This document shows, piece after piece, positions 24,101 through 38,904 of a DNA stretch of 64,000 bases (its first letter is position 1; every line of letters begins with the position of its first letter). Both the position numbers and the translations under genes were made by a program. The notes under the pieces are model-generated. The model saw only the letters and a program-made list of their open reading frames with translations, was not told the DNA's origin and made no database searches. The DNA is taken from the NCBI RefSeq assembly GCF_000002425.4, contig NC_037253.1, forward strand, positions 11,749,145 to 11,813,144, given 5' to 3'. This stretch comes from Physcomitrium patens (Eukaryota; Streptophyta; Bryopsida; Funariales; Funariaceae).

Positions 24101-26405
24101 AGAATAGCAGAGATTAAGCTTTTAACTTTACGGTAAGGATCACAGTTAGCCACCATATGTGCTCCTCAATTCCAAAACCTTGCTTGTAATATGGATTGGA
24201 ATCACAAAGCCCTTATCAATTAATTTTGATATGTGTTGAAGGATAATGTTAAAGACTTGTTATTGACAATGCCAAAAATAAAATCTGTGAAATAATTTAT
24301 TGCTCAAGCTATTGTATGTGACAATTGATTACTTAAAAGATGTCAAGAATAAAGATATGGCTAGAGAGGAATAAATCAAATAATGATGGCCACTCCTAAG
24401 TTTTCAAAAATTTATTTATCAAATCCATAAGAAGTGAGTTGTCAAAAATATTAGTGAAGAGATGACAAGACTCTTTATTGATAATGTCTATCATTACCAC
24501 GGGTTGACAAATGATATTATATCAAATTTTAGGCCATAATTTGTATTAGGGTTATAAAAGGCATTCTTTAAGATTCTTAAAGTTGACATCAACCTTTCTT
24601 CTGTCTTTCACCCTCAAACTGATGGTCAATTGGAGCAGATCAATCAAATTCTTCAGCAATATTTGAGGTACATGATCAATTATCAATAAGATGACTGGAC
24701 TTCCTACTTGTTATTGGTGGAGTTTGCATACAACAATACAATCTATGCATCTATGCAACAAATGCCATTCTACTCAAATTATAGTCATCATCCAAAGTTG
24801 AATGTGCTAGAATCTTTAAAGTTGGTAAATCCAGCAATAGAAAAATTTGCTATGAAGATGGCCGAACTTCAAGCAACCATGAAGACTCACTTAGAAAAGG
24901 CTTAATAACATCATAAGCTACTGGTGGATAAATTGAGGATCAAACATCTTCTATTTGAAGTTGGTGATAAAGTGTGGCTCTTTTGGTACAATATAAAAAC
25001 CAAGAGGCTATGTGATAAGTTGGACTACCAAAAGTTGGGACCATTTGTGATTCAAAAATAAATCAATGATATAACTTATCACTTGGAGTTACCTTCATCT
25101 ATGAAGATTCATCCACTCTTTCATATTTCACTTTTGAAAAGATATAAAGAATCAAATATACTAAGTCAAAGAGAACCACCACATCCTATGATTGAAATCA
25201 ATGATCATGTTGAATTTGAGGTAGAAGAGTTATTAGATTCAAAGGTAAGATATAGAAGGCTTGAATATCTAGTCTATTAGTATAGATATAATATCAATAA
25301 TCGTATGTGGCAACTAGCTAGTAATCTTGTAAATGTACAAATGAAGATTCAAAAGTTCGATCAATGATATCCATCTAGACCAAAAGCAACAAAATAAAGA
25401 ACAATAGCTTAGTAAGATGGCTTTACCATGAAGATTCTTAGTTCTTGGCTTTATAAAGAAGGGAAAGAGGCAGTCTCTAAAGAGGGAGTTTTTTCAAATA
25501 TTTAGAATAGTATAAATCAGTAGTTTGAGTTTAGACCATAGCTTATTTATATTCTTTTGGTCTTGTCTATTTTATGTGATATGGATAGTCAAAAGATAGA
25601 CACTTTGCTGGTCATATCATCTCAACCAAATAACTCGTGGAGACAATCCCAAGATCAAGAGCCACTTAAACTATAAAGACATTAAAGGATAGCTAGTAAT
25701 AGGTAAGTAGTAATTGTGTTTGAGATAGAACCTACCTATGAAAGACGTCCAGAAAGAGTATTTGCAAGATAATTCCATAACAAAGATACCAAAGTTCATG
25801 CTTGGTCACAAGTAGAAGGCTTGAGGTACTATTGATAGCTACGGGGGCCTATAAATCATTTGCCTCATGAAAAACAACTAGAATATATAGTAGACATCAT
25901 ACGATAGATCTTCAACTTCTTATGCATATATTAATTTGTAATAGTATTATTTTTCAAAGACCTCGAAGTTAGAGGAAGAAGTGATGTCACAGACATACAA
26001 TTGAAGAATATTAGAGAAGATTTTAAGAAATTTCAAAAGGTTCTTAAAAGGTTCTAAAAGATTTTAGTAGGTTCTAAGAAAGTTCCAAAGGTCCTAGTAG
26101 ATTCTAAAAAAGTTCTAGAAGATCATAGGAAATCTTGGAAGGTTTTAGAAGGCTTTAGATGATTTAAGAAGTTATCAAAGAAAAATCTTAGGCTTGCTTT
26201 ATTCCCAAGCTTCAGGAAAACTTCTCAAGAAGCTTCTTAGGACCTATTATATATAGGAGTCAAGGCTGAGGGAACCTTCAGTCTCAAAAACTCACTTCTT
26301 GTAGTCTAACTGCGACCTTCTTGTCTTATATCTAGTTATTATTCTAATGTTGAGTTAATTCCATTTTTTAGTCTTAAATCCTTGTCTTATATACAATCTT
26401 TAACA
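24101..26405 (+). mobile_element. Ty3/gypsy family C 3' end: integrase C-terminus, linker and LTR
   Basis: The plus strand shows the end of an integrase (about 24560-24905, E-F-A-Y-N-N near 24720) and the C-terminal region to about 25290, with M-K-I-H-P-L-F-H-I-S-L-L-K and a Y-L-V-Y stretch reminiscent of a chromodomain. A long untranslated region follows, then an LTR from TGTCACAGACATAC (25985) to about 26405. This LTR matches the LTR at 52783-53340 in inverted orientation. A TATA-like box lies at about 26243-26252. Broken and old. Confidence 0.6.
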
Positions 26406-27035
26406 ACAAGATCTTGGACTAAACTATGAAAAAAATCAATATTGTAAAAAATCCAATCTATCTAAGGATTATAACTTTTTAACCAATATAATCATAAAAT
26501 GATTGGATTAGAAGGAGATTTAATCACATTAAATATTACTAAACTATTATGACTAATAATTGCTACTTCTATAAGATTAGTTTCATGTGTAAGATCTCCA
26601 AAAGATAATGAACGTCCATCTATTACTTCTACATGGATAAGTTTGATTTTCTTAACTAAAGATATATCTTATTTTTTGACAAAATCTTCATCTATAAAAC
26701 AAGTTGAGGCTCCTGAATCCAAGAAAGACTTTGTGCTTTTTTGGCTCTAAACAAACTTCTATTATAATATAAGATGAGGGATCATAGGAGAGAATAGGAC
26801 CTTTGTTAGATGTTGTACATGATTTCAGGCGCACGATCCCTATTATCATTGGAGCAACTTATTTTCTGATATATTGTTTTCTTTGGCAATTGTTCTTCAC
26901 ATTTTATAATTACGTTGTTTCTTTGAATAATATTAAGCACTATGTTTAGCTTCTCTACAATATAAGCATAAGCCTTCTTGACATTGTTGACTTTTTTCTT
27001 GCTCTGTGAGGGATTTAAAACGTACCATATTAATT
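26406..27035 (-). mobile_element. Family B gag-protease fragment, minus strand
   Basis: The reverse complement resembles 45700-46400 of family B copy 2 and covers a zinc-knuckle region (near 26940) and protease. It abuts the family C LTR on its left and copia integrase sequence on its right. Its relation to the family B LTR at 23273 is unclear. Broken. Confidence 0.55.
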
Positions 27036-29564
27036 TGTAAGAGATAGAATAGAAGAACTCTCAATTGTGAAATTGTTAAGTTAATTTAAATATGGATGTT
27101 TATAGTTTAATTAAAATATACTATTATTCTAACTTAAATACATCTCCAAGTGCTCACAAATATTCTTATGTTCCAAAAATTCTACATTACGACTTTTAAT
27201 GATCTTCTTAGTATCCAAATATATCAGCCTATATGCCTTGGTACCTTCACAATATCCAACAAATATACATTTTGTATCTTTTGTATAAATTATGGACCTC
27301 ATACAATCTAGTACCTTTGCATAAGCAATGCATTCAAAAATCTTTATGTGTAAAATACTAAGTTTTCTCCTATTCCATGCTTCTTCTCGAATCATTGATG
27401 TGAATACACTTGTAAAGTACTTATTCTTTATATATATTACATTCACCATGGATTTTATCTAAAATTCATGTCCAAAGTATTGAGCATGTAATATATTACT
27501 TGCTATCTCCATAATAGTTCAATTTGTTCTTTGATCAATTCCATTTTATTGTGGAATATAAAGAACGGAGATTTATCTTGCAATACCTTGAATCTTGAAG
27601 AAGTTATGAAAATGATTTGATAAATATTTACTTCCATTGTTTTTGCACAACACCTTGATTTTACAATAAAATTATTTTTTTACGAGTGCCTTAAATTTCT
27701 TAAATCTTAAAAAGCATTCACTCTTGGATTTGAGGATGAAAATCCATATCTTTCTTGAAAAATCATCGATGAATGTGACAAAGTACCTTGTTCCTTCAAT
27801 TGATAGTATCTTCATTGGTCCACAAATATTCAAATGTACAATCTCCAACAACTTCCTTGTACATATCAAAATTCTTCTTTAATTAAGGTTCTTTATTGTT
27901 TGCCTTAGATACAACCTTTACAAGTAAGTATCATGGCATTGTGGCTCATTTAACCAAGATTCAAGCCACTTTCCATAGATTGGAGTTCTTTCATGCTCTT
28001 GGCATTCAAATAACCAAGGTGTTGATGCAAAATGCCAAATTTATTTTGATCATGTAGAAACTCAACAAATGTAACTACAATTCCATTCACTTTCTTCCAC
28101 TAGATGAAATAGAAGTTACTATCTCTAAAGTCCTTGGCACCATCATTTCTATCTAATTTCTTTACAAAGCATCTATTCTTATCAAATTATACCTTAAAAT
28201 CATGTGAAATTAGTTTATTTATCAAAAAGAGGTTTTTGTTGATTTTAGATATATGTAAGACATCCTTTAATTTGATACTCTTTGTTTGTCCTCTCATAAT
28301 AATCTCTACTATAATAGAGCCTATTCCAATGGCTTGTACTATGCCATTGTTTCCCATAAAAATATTTGTTGCCGAAATATTTTCATAAGTATCAAATAAA
28401 TACTTTCTATAAATGAAGTAAGTTTTTACATTGCTACATTTATTAGAATAGCTTCGTTTGCCTTGACTTGAAAAGAAAGTCAAATCTTTACTTTGAAGCT
28501 CTTTTTTTTTCTTCTTGGTTACTTCATGAATAAGACTTCTTGTCACGTAATCTATTATAAGTTCTTTTAACTTGATGGACTCTAATGCCACAATGAGGTA
28601 GTTATAGGACTTGAGTAGGCTCATAAGTAAGATCATAATAATATCACTCTCTTTTAATGGCTTGTTAATAATTGCTAGTTAGTTTGCAAGAACCTTTACC
28701 TTATTGATATAAGCTATAAGATCTTTATCTACTTCCATCTTGCAAGTGAAGAATTTTTTTCTTGTGAAGATGATGTTGAATAATTTCTTACTCTCATATA
28801 TGTTATAAAGATTCTTTCATGCTTCTGCTAGTCCTTTACAAGAGATAATGTAAGAAAAATTGGCTTCATCCAAATTAGTGGAAATTATGCCAAAAGCCTT
28901 TTTTACACATCTTTTGAAGTCCTTCCTCTCTTTAGCATGTGCATGTATGCTTAGAGGCTCTTCACTTTCATTTACAATGTTCCAAAGTTCCAAAGATGCC
29001 AACAAAAGCTCCATTTTGACCTTCCAATGGTAGAAATTGTCCCTTCTAAACTTTTTAATCACTTTCAAACCTTCACTCTTGTTAAAAGAAATATCTAAAA
29101 AAAGCTCTATCAAAAAATATCAAAAAAAAGAATCTCTATGTATTCAAAATTACCAAATCAACTTGACACTAGTAAAATCTTAAAATACCTTCTTATGAAC
29201 AATAAAGTACTTTTTCACTCAGAACACTCTCAAATCAAGTTTTGAAGCTTTTAACAAGTATGTGCACTCTAAAGAACCTTACTATTAAGATCTTCTATTC
29301 TTTCAAACCAATTATTTTATAATATACACAAGGTAAGTCAAATTATTTCAAGAATACAAAAAAGATATTTTCAAGGTCTTTCTATAAGGTCTTAAATTCA
29401 CAATTTTAGGAGTTAAGAATCCACCAAATAATATTAGAGATCTATATGGTCAAAATCAGTACTTTTTCATACCAAAACATAATTTTAGATCTTATAAATC
29501 TTATTATCAGCAAACATCATAAGATCTATTCCACACAAGTACAACCACTAGAAAATGACATCAA

Positions 29565-31955
29565 CATAGTTAAATGGCTTAATGTGAGTGGTTTTTTCTT
29601 TCTTCATTTAAGTCCAATTTAATTAAATTTTATTTTGGATTAAAATCCAATATTAACTAATGTAGAGATACAAACCATAGTTAAGATTAAAATAAATAAA
29701 TAAATCATAATGACATAATAATCACAGTTTTTTCAACAAAATACAACAAAGTCAATTATATATTTTTATGATTTACTTTTTTAGCAATTGCAATTTATTT
29801 AGGTAAATGCCTTCTAAGACTTACCCAATTGAGCTTAAACTTTAAAACTTATGAGTTAGTATAAAAATAAAAAGAATTGATATCATGCTGGAGTGCTAGT
29901 CCCAGGGCTTTCACAAATAGTATCAACCATGCAAATTAGAGTTACATCCAAGAAGTTATCTATGGATGAATTTTTGATGGCAATACTTCATCTAGAGTTA
30001 GAAATTCTTTAATAATTAGCTTCAAATATTAAAATTCAGTATTAATATGGATTTGAATTTTTTAATATAAAAAATAAAATAAAAAGATAAAAAATAAAAT
30101 AAATAACAAAGTTAAAAGTTAGAGGTAAAAAGTAAATTTTATAAATAAAAATTAAAATTTAAGTTAATGAAATAAGCTAAAGATTAAAATTTGAAGGTAA
30201 AAAATAAAGTTAAAGTTAACAGTTAAGAAAAAATGGAATAACATAAAGGTCAAAAGTTGAAGTTAAAAATATAAATTTAAAGTTAAAAGTTAAATAAATC
30301 TTTTGTTATTTCAAAATTTCTAACTTAAACTTTCCTTGGAACTAGACCTTAAGGCGCCCTTGTTGCAATAATTTTTACAAAACAATCTTCAACAAGCACC
30401 ACGCTATGAAATTTCAAAGCTAAATCTAATGCACTGCGCTTGTACCGACAGACAACAGATCCTTCTTGCTTAAGAATTCACTGAAAATTCATAAAAGCTT
30501 CAAACATTCTAATTAATTTTTTAAAAAAAACTAGACTTTATAATGTAATAAACCTTAAAAATCTTCTGGGAAGAAAGATAGAGATCATTGAGTAATGATT
30601 TTTTGAAGTTGGCAGCTCCCTGAGGTTATGGCAGTGCACCCTTCTTCATTTGAAATTCCGCCAACAGTTCATTAAAGCTCCAAATTATACATGCTTGGTG
30701 TCCTTGGAAAGCTAATAACTAGAAAAAGGTGGTCACAAAGTATTGCAAGAAAAAAATACAACTAAAAAAATTCAGAGGCAGAAACCTAAGTTTTTACAAA
30801 ATGGAGGGAGTTTTTTTTAAAAAAAATTCAAAAAAAATTGGCATAGCTTTGCCATAAAAAAAGAGAGAGAGAGGACTTGGAAAACCAAGCCACTTTTATA
30901 CAATTGAGTAGAGGCTTATAAGAGGGTGACCACATCTCCACCCTTGGTTTCTAAGATCCGTAATCTAAATCTACGATTTATAGTAATCTTAGGCCTAAAT
31001 CCGATTTCAAGGCTAGAAATGCCATAACTCAAAAACTAATGCCTTTTTGGAAAAATTAATACCACAAATGTGTCCAAAATACATTTTTATCCTAAGATTG
31101 ACTATTCATAAGCTCAAATCCGAGTCCTAAATCATTAAAACCAATTAATTTGCTAATATAGGTATAAATTTCAATTATAATTCTTATTCTAAGTATCCTA
31201 ATTAGGAGATCAGCAAGGATTCTTGCCATCAAAGCCTTCATGATCACCATTCTTCTATTTGAACTCCCTTAAGTAAAAACTCTTGGCAAATCACAACTCT
31301 TAATTTTAATTTGGCCTTGAGTTCATATGCTTTTGATTATTTATTTATTTATTTTATTCATCAACTCCAAATAGTAACAAAAATCACTATGAAAGGAAAC
31401 ACAACCATAAAAAATAGCTTGTCTCCATCTTCTAAAAATCATCATTAATTTAAAAATTAGATTTTATAAATTTTAATTCATTAAAATTACAAAAAATAAT
31501 TTAAGCTTCAAAGTCTTAAAATTAATTAAGAAAATAGGGCAATTAGATTTGAGGAGTTTTCTAACCATAGTCAAATTGGAGATTAGCCTTGGAGTTGAAA
31601 ATTAAGATTGTAGATTGATTCAAGATATAATTTCTAAAAAATAAAAGAAAAATTTTACTAAAATTTTAGTTTTGGTACTAAAAGAGAATTTAAACCAAAT
31701 CAAAAAAGAAGTCATAAACCTTCTAAATTTACTATTCTTAGAATTTTAATAATAAATAAATCTAATAATTAGAATTATCTATCTCATCAATATCCTAAAA
31801 ATATTATAAAAGTCATAATTAACTAAATAATTAATTTAGATCTATTAATTAATTATTTTAATATTAAAATTAATAAAAATATGTAAATAATTACAAAAAT
31901 AATTGTAACTAACCATTAGATCTTTAAATTGTGCTCACACTTAATAAAATATGTG
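29565..31955. repeat. Non-coding repeat X, copy 1 (about 2.4 kb)
   Basis: This block has no convincing reading frame and shares order and sequence with 38905-41200: the start near gagtggtttt, then long AT stretches, a module around 30600-30700 (gcagtgcaccctt...aaattccgcc...aaagctcc), a block near 30890-30960 about accaagcc and acatctccacc, and an end near ctaaccattag...attgtgctca. It sits between the gag region and the right LTR of the copia element. It could be a large solo LTR, a non-autonomous LTR derivative or another repeat type; I cannot decide. Confidence 0.55.
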
Positions 31956-32285
31956 TCGATCTATAATCTATTAAAAATATACAACAAATAAGATACAAGT
32001 TAGTAAAAATCAAAATTATTTCATACAAAAAAAGGGTGGAATGAGATGCCTCTCTCTTCCAACATCCTTTACTTATAGGAGGAGTTTACATCTATTGTAG
32101 TTGAATTTCATCTATAATCATCTTTATCCATCTAACTTAAACTTAGATTCTTCTTAACCTAGCCACTACATTAAATCTTAGCTATTGTATTAGTAAATTA
32201 CCTTCATTTTTTTATTATTTTTTAATATTAGAAATTTTTTAAGATAATTATATCTTATTTTTATATTAATAATTTTTTATATACA

Positions 32286-34210
32286 TCTGTAATAGCAAAT
32301 AACATCTTTAAAAAAAAAACTATAAATTCTTTTTATAGACTTTGTTCTCAATACTCTATTTTTTACTTCGTTTGATAAATTTTTATGAAGTAAGATCAAA
32401 TATGTCATTTTTCATAATTAAATTTACATAATAATTAAATAAAAAATCTATTTAAAATAAATAGTTATAGGATATATTGGATGTAAGCTATCTCAATGTT
32501 ATTTATTAGAATATACTTGATAAGTTTTATATGATTCTAAAAATAAAAGCACATCTTCATATATATTTTTTTACCAACATCATTCTTTAAGTTTAGAAAA
32601 ATTAGCCCAAAGTCTCCTATATCCTACCCAAAAACTATCATAAAATCTCTTTAATAATATTTGTTGCTCTTATTTATTGCTTATTACTTCTTGTGGTATC
32701 TCAATTCCTTTTTTTGGTCTCTTCCACAAAAATCCTTCTTGAAGGAAATATCCATATGTTTTTTTTTATTATTATTATTTGTTTAAATTTTTTTTTAGAT
32801 AATTTTTTTTGTTTAGTCAAAGTACTAAAATAATAATTAATATCCAATAATTCTCCTTCATAAAGCTCTTCAAAAAATAACTTGTCTTCTTTGCTAAGAT
32901 TTGATTCTTAAATAGAATTGTGATTCTATATCATAAATGCCTTCAACCATCTCATCTTTTCTTTCATATCTTGATTGAGACAACATATGTATCACCAATT
33001 TGTTCTTTCTAGTAACATGCCTAAATTCTAGATTTAATGATTTGATACAAGCAATCCATCTTAACATTATAAAATTTGATGTTGAATAATTAGTAATTAT
33101 TTCAAGAAATGGCAAGCAATCTATTTTGATTACTACCATTATACCAATCAAATAATCTTTTTCAACTTTCATAGCCAAAACAAATTTCTATAGTTCTCTT
33201 TTGACTTACAAATATGCATGTTGATAAGTACTTAAAACTTTAGTTCCAAATTGAATTACAAATTTGTTTCTGCTTAAATCACCTTAATCCATAGTCTAAC
33301 TAATAGAAATAAAATTAATATCTATAATAGGTATTATTTTTCTATTACACTCATAATCAATTCTTCTTAAAATTTGAAGTATTAATAATAATATCTTTAG
33401 CTTTTATATTATTTTGATATATATATATATATATATATATTAAAATTAAATTCACAATCTTTACATAATAATTCATATAATTGATCTACTATATGAGCGT
33501 AATGAGGAATCCATATATGATAAAATATGTAAGCTCCTAAAAACCTGTGTATTTGTGCTAAAGAATGACATATATCCTTCATTCTTTCAATTACATCAAC
33601 TTTGCTTGGATCTAATTTTCTCTCATAAAATCTACACAAATATCCAATAATGATAGCTTTTTGTACTCCAAATGTAGATTTTTCTTCTAAAAAAGTAAAA
33701 TGAACTTCTTCAAGTTGAAATAGAATCCTTTTACAATCTTGTATATGATCAATAATATACTTGCAATATCTTCTCTCATCTAAAGTCTCATTTTTTTTCT
33801 TCTTTATATCTTTTGATATAAATTTCATCTAAAAAAGGCATAGTTCTTTTAAGAATAAAGTCTCTCAATACCTTGTTCATCTCATTCATCATATATACAA
33901 CTGAATTTATAGTACCTTATAGAAGAATATATATTTTAAATAATTCAAATAGTATTTTTATTGTTATTAGATCTCTACTTCTATATACAAGTTAAAATTC
34001 ATTACAGCTCAAATATAAATCACTCATTGAATAAATTACACTTCTTGTAAATGCTTCAGCAAATTCATCTATTGAAGGTCCTATAGCTATATTTTTAATA
34101 GTTACTACATTTGCTGGCTGCATATCTTGAATAAAACGTAATGATCTATTTTTCTTAGGCATCATAAATTAATGACTAAAATATGGAATAAAAAAGATTC
34201 TAAAATCTTC

Positions 34211-34241
<31 letters not shown>

Positions 34242-34726
34242 AATAATTCCACCAATTTAGGCAAGTGAGCCTTTGATACAAAAATTGGCCTTAAGTTTCA
34301 AAACACATGTGATATTATGAAGATAATTATAGTAGCAACAATATTAAGATCCATACATCTTATCTCATGAGATCTAAAGATAAATGATTTATCATGTTTT
34401 ATAAGTATTTCTTTAAAATATTCAATTTTTACTCGTAACAAAGAACTATCACATCTAATCTTCAATTCTTCAAAAGTCTCCCTTGTAAATTAATGTCTAA
34501 TATTCTTTAGATCTCTTAAACTTTTTTCTTTTGATGCTTCTTATATTTATTCTATAACAAAGATTTGACAATGATTTTTACCTTCTTTTCTATTATTTTA
34601 TATTTTGTTTCTACAATAACTTCCAGAGCTTAAAAAGATTCAAGTATAGAATAAACCTCTCTTGAAACTTAAGGCCAATTTTAAATCTTGAATGAATTTT
34701 TGTAATCTTATGATTATTTCTTAATT

Positions 34727-34768
<42 letters not shown>

Positions 34769-36859
34769 TAAATCTTCAAATTTTTTATACATAATACTTC
34801 CATTCTCAAAAATACCAATAAACCTTACATCAAAGATACTTACATCTTATGAGAGTACCTCTCCTTTTGTACCTCTATAATTTTATTTTAAGGTGGTATT
34901 TTTCTAAAATCCTTAAATTCTTCAATAACTTTAGGCAATGGCTCCTCTCTCAACTTATCTTAATTTCATTTATAATTAGGAAGTACAATTAGAAATTATA
35001 GTACTTTCTTCTCATCTTTACAATGTATCTTTGGATAGGCAAAATCATCATCAAGCTTTTTTGTTTCTATCTATATTGCTATAATATAAGATTTTTCTAA
35101 AATCAATGAATAAGATTTTGTATCTTAATTAAAAAAATATTTTTTTATTATAATATCTCTAATTCTAATTTTAATATCTTAAAAAGCTTTATATAATTCA
35201 CCTTACGTATTATTAATTGCTTATATTGCCCATCTATGCTTTACATCAATTGATTACTTTTGCTTATTTATTGCTTATAACCATTATCAAATTCTTCATT
35301 ATTCTTAAATATATTTGCATCAATAACATGATTCATTCCAATTCCATCCATTAATTGTTTTTTTTTTAATATTATTAATAATAACATCATTAAATTTCTT
35401 CTTTATAATTTTTAAAATATCTTTTAATGTGAAATCCATTTTAGCATTTAGTACATATTCTTCCAATACCTTCCATAAATTTGTTGATGCTTCAATGTCA
35501 GAGAGTAATTTATAAGCTATTAATTTACCTTTATCTTTTATCTCTTTTATTTTTTCTTCTAATTTTTTTGACATATCCTTTTTAAGTAATTCTTATGAAG
35601 CTACTTCATGAGCCTTGTGTCCTTGAGTTTGTTTTTTAGAAGATTTTTTTTTTCTTGTATCATGAAAGTTTTTTTGTCTCTTTTCTTCCATCAAGGCTTC
35701 ATGTTGGTTTTTAGCAATATATGCATGAATTGAAAGAGTCTTAATATGATCTCTTTAACTTGTTGCACTATATATTGTAGCTATAATTTTCAATAACACC
35801 TTTTAAGATGTTTTTCCTTTTTACATTGTAAAAATGGAAGAAGTCCAAAATTTACTTATCTTTATACTTCTATCAAAGTCATCATCTTTCCTAGCACCAT
35901 AAATTATATTTTCTTGTGTTGCTACTCCATATAGAATTAAAGAGTCTTAAATCCATGCTCTTATATCTTCTTTGCCAAAATTGGTTTGAAAGAGGTCCCT
36001 ATATTTTTTAATACCACCTTTCCATCCTTTTAGAAAATAACTCTATATTATACTATATTTCTAAATTTATTGCAATTCTTTCTAATATCAAAAGCATTGT
36101 CATACCAAATGCATTTTTGTACATGTTTTTATTTTGAAATAGTCTTCAAATTATTAGTAGAAGTCTTCTCATTCAATCTTGCTAATTTGATTTGAAGATT
36201 TTACATCCAACGTATAATCTCTTCAACTTTCATATCTTTTTTCTTTAATGTAGATGTTGGAGATTCAAAAATTGGTATTTTTAGTTGTATTATATACACT
36301 TGAATTTTAAATAGATGTATTATTCTTAGAATATTTATCCTATTATTTTTTATTTTATTTTATTTTATTTTTACAAGAAAACTCACAAAATCTTTAATAT
36401 TTCTCTACTTTGTTGATAATCCTTCATTTTCTTCTTTGTCTTGAAGAAGCAACTCCAATTTTTCTTATAATTCTCTATTGGCAACTTGAAGAAATAATTC
36501 AGTCTTATTTGGCTCCTATGTTAACTTCTCCATGTTCAATAATTAAAAATATTGCCTTTCAAATTCTCTTAATAGCTTTGTTGCTTATAAACTCTTACAA
36601 GGCTTTGGTTGCTAAAGCTTCTTTCCAATCATTGCTTTGTTGTTCTTGCATAGACAATGTAAAAGCTTAAAAAATACTTGCAATGGTTGGATCCATATAT
36701 ATACCTTATCTTTTAGTCAAAACTCTACTAGAAGCTCTATTTGAAGTTCCTTCCATGGCTCCTTCAAAACTCTTGCTTTCATATTCCATTAAATCAAAAT
36801 AAAAATAAATAAACTCTAATACCTTCTACCTCAAGCTTTCACTTTGGATTCACCACTTA
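32286..36859 (-). mobile_element. Old family A internal region, minus strand
   Basis: From right to left on the minus strand: a primer-binding-like stretch (about 36835-36855), gag (about 36800-35320, matching 3640-2100), protease, RT (about 34700-33400), RNase H (about 33180-32890) and the integrase start (about 32700-32286). It aligns along its length with the family A sequences in 441-8740 but is much more AT-rich. It contains a TA run at 33415-33440 and another at 34728-34764. Its LTR lies at 36860-37811 and the remaining integrase part at 20276-21137. Many breaks. Confidence 0.75.
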
Positions 36860-37811
36860 TATTATATTACATGTGTTCTTGCTTGAAAATGCATTGAGCA
36901 CCAATTGCAAGAAAAGCTCCCAAAACCTCTCAGTTATTAACTACCTTTTTTCTTTAACTCAAATGTTGATCTCTCAATACTAATTTCTCTTTGCTGAATT
37001 ATTTAATTGCTCCAAAAATTAGATTGTGTATATATATTGAAGTCTGAAGTGAGATCTCAAAATTTTTCTTCAATCCAATTAGCACATATTGCTAGATCTT
37101 AGAATTACTTACTAATCCTAAATCTCAATTTTTGAGACCATAACCTACAAAAAACTTCATATGTTTCAATTCAATTGCTTGATTGACCTCAGATTTTGCA
37201 CACACATTAAAAATAAGCATGACAACAACTTATCCAAATTTTACTTGTATACATACCACAAAGCTCAAGAAACCATCAAATTTGTAAACATATTTTTATT
37301 TCTCAAAATCTAAATCCATTGAAAACATCACTAACTTTGAAAATCCATCAAACTCTTAATATTGATCAAAATGACATGAAACTGATATCTTAAATTTTCT
37401 TTAACTCAAATTTTGATCTTTCAATAGCTTATATCAAATTCTATTCTTTGATTTATAAATAAACCTAAAAATTGCTGTACATGCATAGTTTTATACCTCA
37501 AGGTCTGATTTCAATTCAAGTTGATAATTGGTCCTCTTTGGATATCAAATTTTGATAATTTGATATAAGCTTTGCTTTAATCTATTTTTAATTTTCTCTT
37601 AAATATGCTTATACTAATTTTTATTTTATTTACTTTGATTTGGCTCATTTATACCTCTACAAAGTAAATAGAAGTTCTTTCTATAAAAGATAGCATTAAT
37701 ACTAAATTTTTTACTAACTTTCTATAATTTATTATTATTTTTTTATTAATTCTTTTTACTAGGCTCTTCTATAATAACATCCATTTATTTAAACTTTGAC
37801 CATTTAGTTGT
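36860..37811 (-). mobile_element. Family A LTR of the old minus-strand element
   Basis: The + strand begins TATTATATTACATG, matching TGTTGTATTATGTG at 3876, directly after the primer-binding-like stretch. The inner part (37500-37700) matches 15720-15990 and 16540-16800, but it lacks the TTTAGG-like array. It is therefore a third LTR subfamily beside those at 3876-4996 and 14558-16073. Its right end abuts family B sequence. Confidence 0.65.
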
Positions 37812-38904
37812 ATTATTATACAATAATATGAAATACAGAATGAATTTTTATTTATTCTAATAGATGTAATTGTTAAGCAATAAGATTGACTTGTTCACAA
37901 ATAAAAAAAGATCAAAGTCTATAATTGTCCAACTTATCATAAGAACAAATAGTCTTAATATTACAACAAAGTAATCATATCTTGTCACTGACATTGAATT
38001 TTAGTTGTTTTTTGTGATAGGCATCCACATTGATCTTTTGTCACTCTTAAGCTTCTTTTTATTATGCCTTCATTATTGCATGTAGCTTTGCCAAATAATT
38101 TGTCAAATCTTCTCCTATAGGATTATCAACTTTTGAAAAGATAAAAGTATTAAGTCTTTGATGATAACCATAATTTGTAAAGAAAGGTATTTATTGAGTA
38201 GAAGAATGTATCAAATTATTATATGCAAATATTACAAATAGCAAAAATATTATTCAATCATTTTAATGATAGTTTATGGTACATTACAAATACTTCTTCA
38301 AAACTTGATTCACTTATTTTGTTTGTCTATCAATTTCAGTATAAAAAGCCAAAGAAAGCTTTATATCCATGTTTAAAATTTTAAAAAATATTTTTTAAAA
38401 TCTTGATACAAATTTAGCTTGTATCTAATATAATATCCTTAGGTAATTTATGATAGCAATAGATGTTGTCAAGAAAAAGCTTAGCCATTTCTTTACTTAT
38501 GATAAATTTTACATATAGTATAAAATGTGCCATCTTAGTAAAATAATCTACTATTAAAAATATAAAATCAAACAAACCTAAAATTGAAAGATCCATTGCC
38601 ATACTATAATTTTTTATAATATGTAAATATTAATTAAAAAAAAAATATATATATATATAAGTATTGATGTATATTAAAATAGTTAATAGGTTAATTTAAA
38701 GAGAATTGATGTAAGAAAATTTATTTTGAGATTTATCTATTTTTATTATAGTTTTTAAATTAAATAAGATTTAGATATTTAGTATAAAATTTAAAGAGAA
38801 GATTGGACTCAAAGATGAAGATCCAAACCTATAGAAAGCTTATTTGAAGGAATAAAAGTAAGATATAGATGGATGAAGGCAAGGAGTAAAGATCTTCATC
38901 CTTA

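Larger units (their letters stand above)
21138..32285 (-). mobile_element. Ty1/copia element inserted in family A, itself interrupted
   Basis: On the minus strand the parts run in copia order: gag-like region (about 29113-28400), an integrase core (about 27870-27670, G-P-M-K-I-L-S-I-E-G-T-R-Y-F), then, left of an insertion, reverse transcriptase (about 22900-22185, with L-Y-I-D-D near 22370) and RNase H (about 22136-21850, with K-K-I-I-R-Y-L-K-G). Integrase before RT is diagnostic of Ty1/copia. The LTRs are about 21138-21340 and 31960-32285; they share the stretch running from aatgaaatgcc to catctataatcatct. Foreign pieces occupy 23273-27035 and 29565-31955. Old, with many breaks. Confidence 0.75.
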
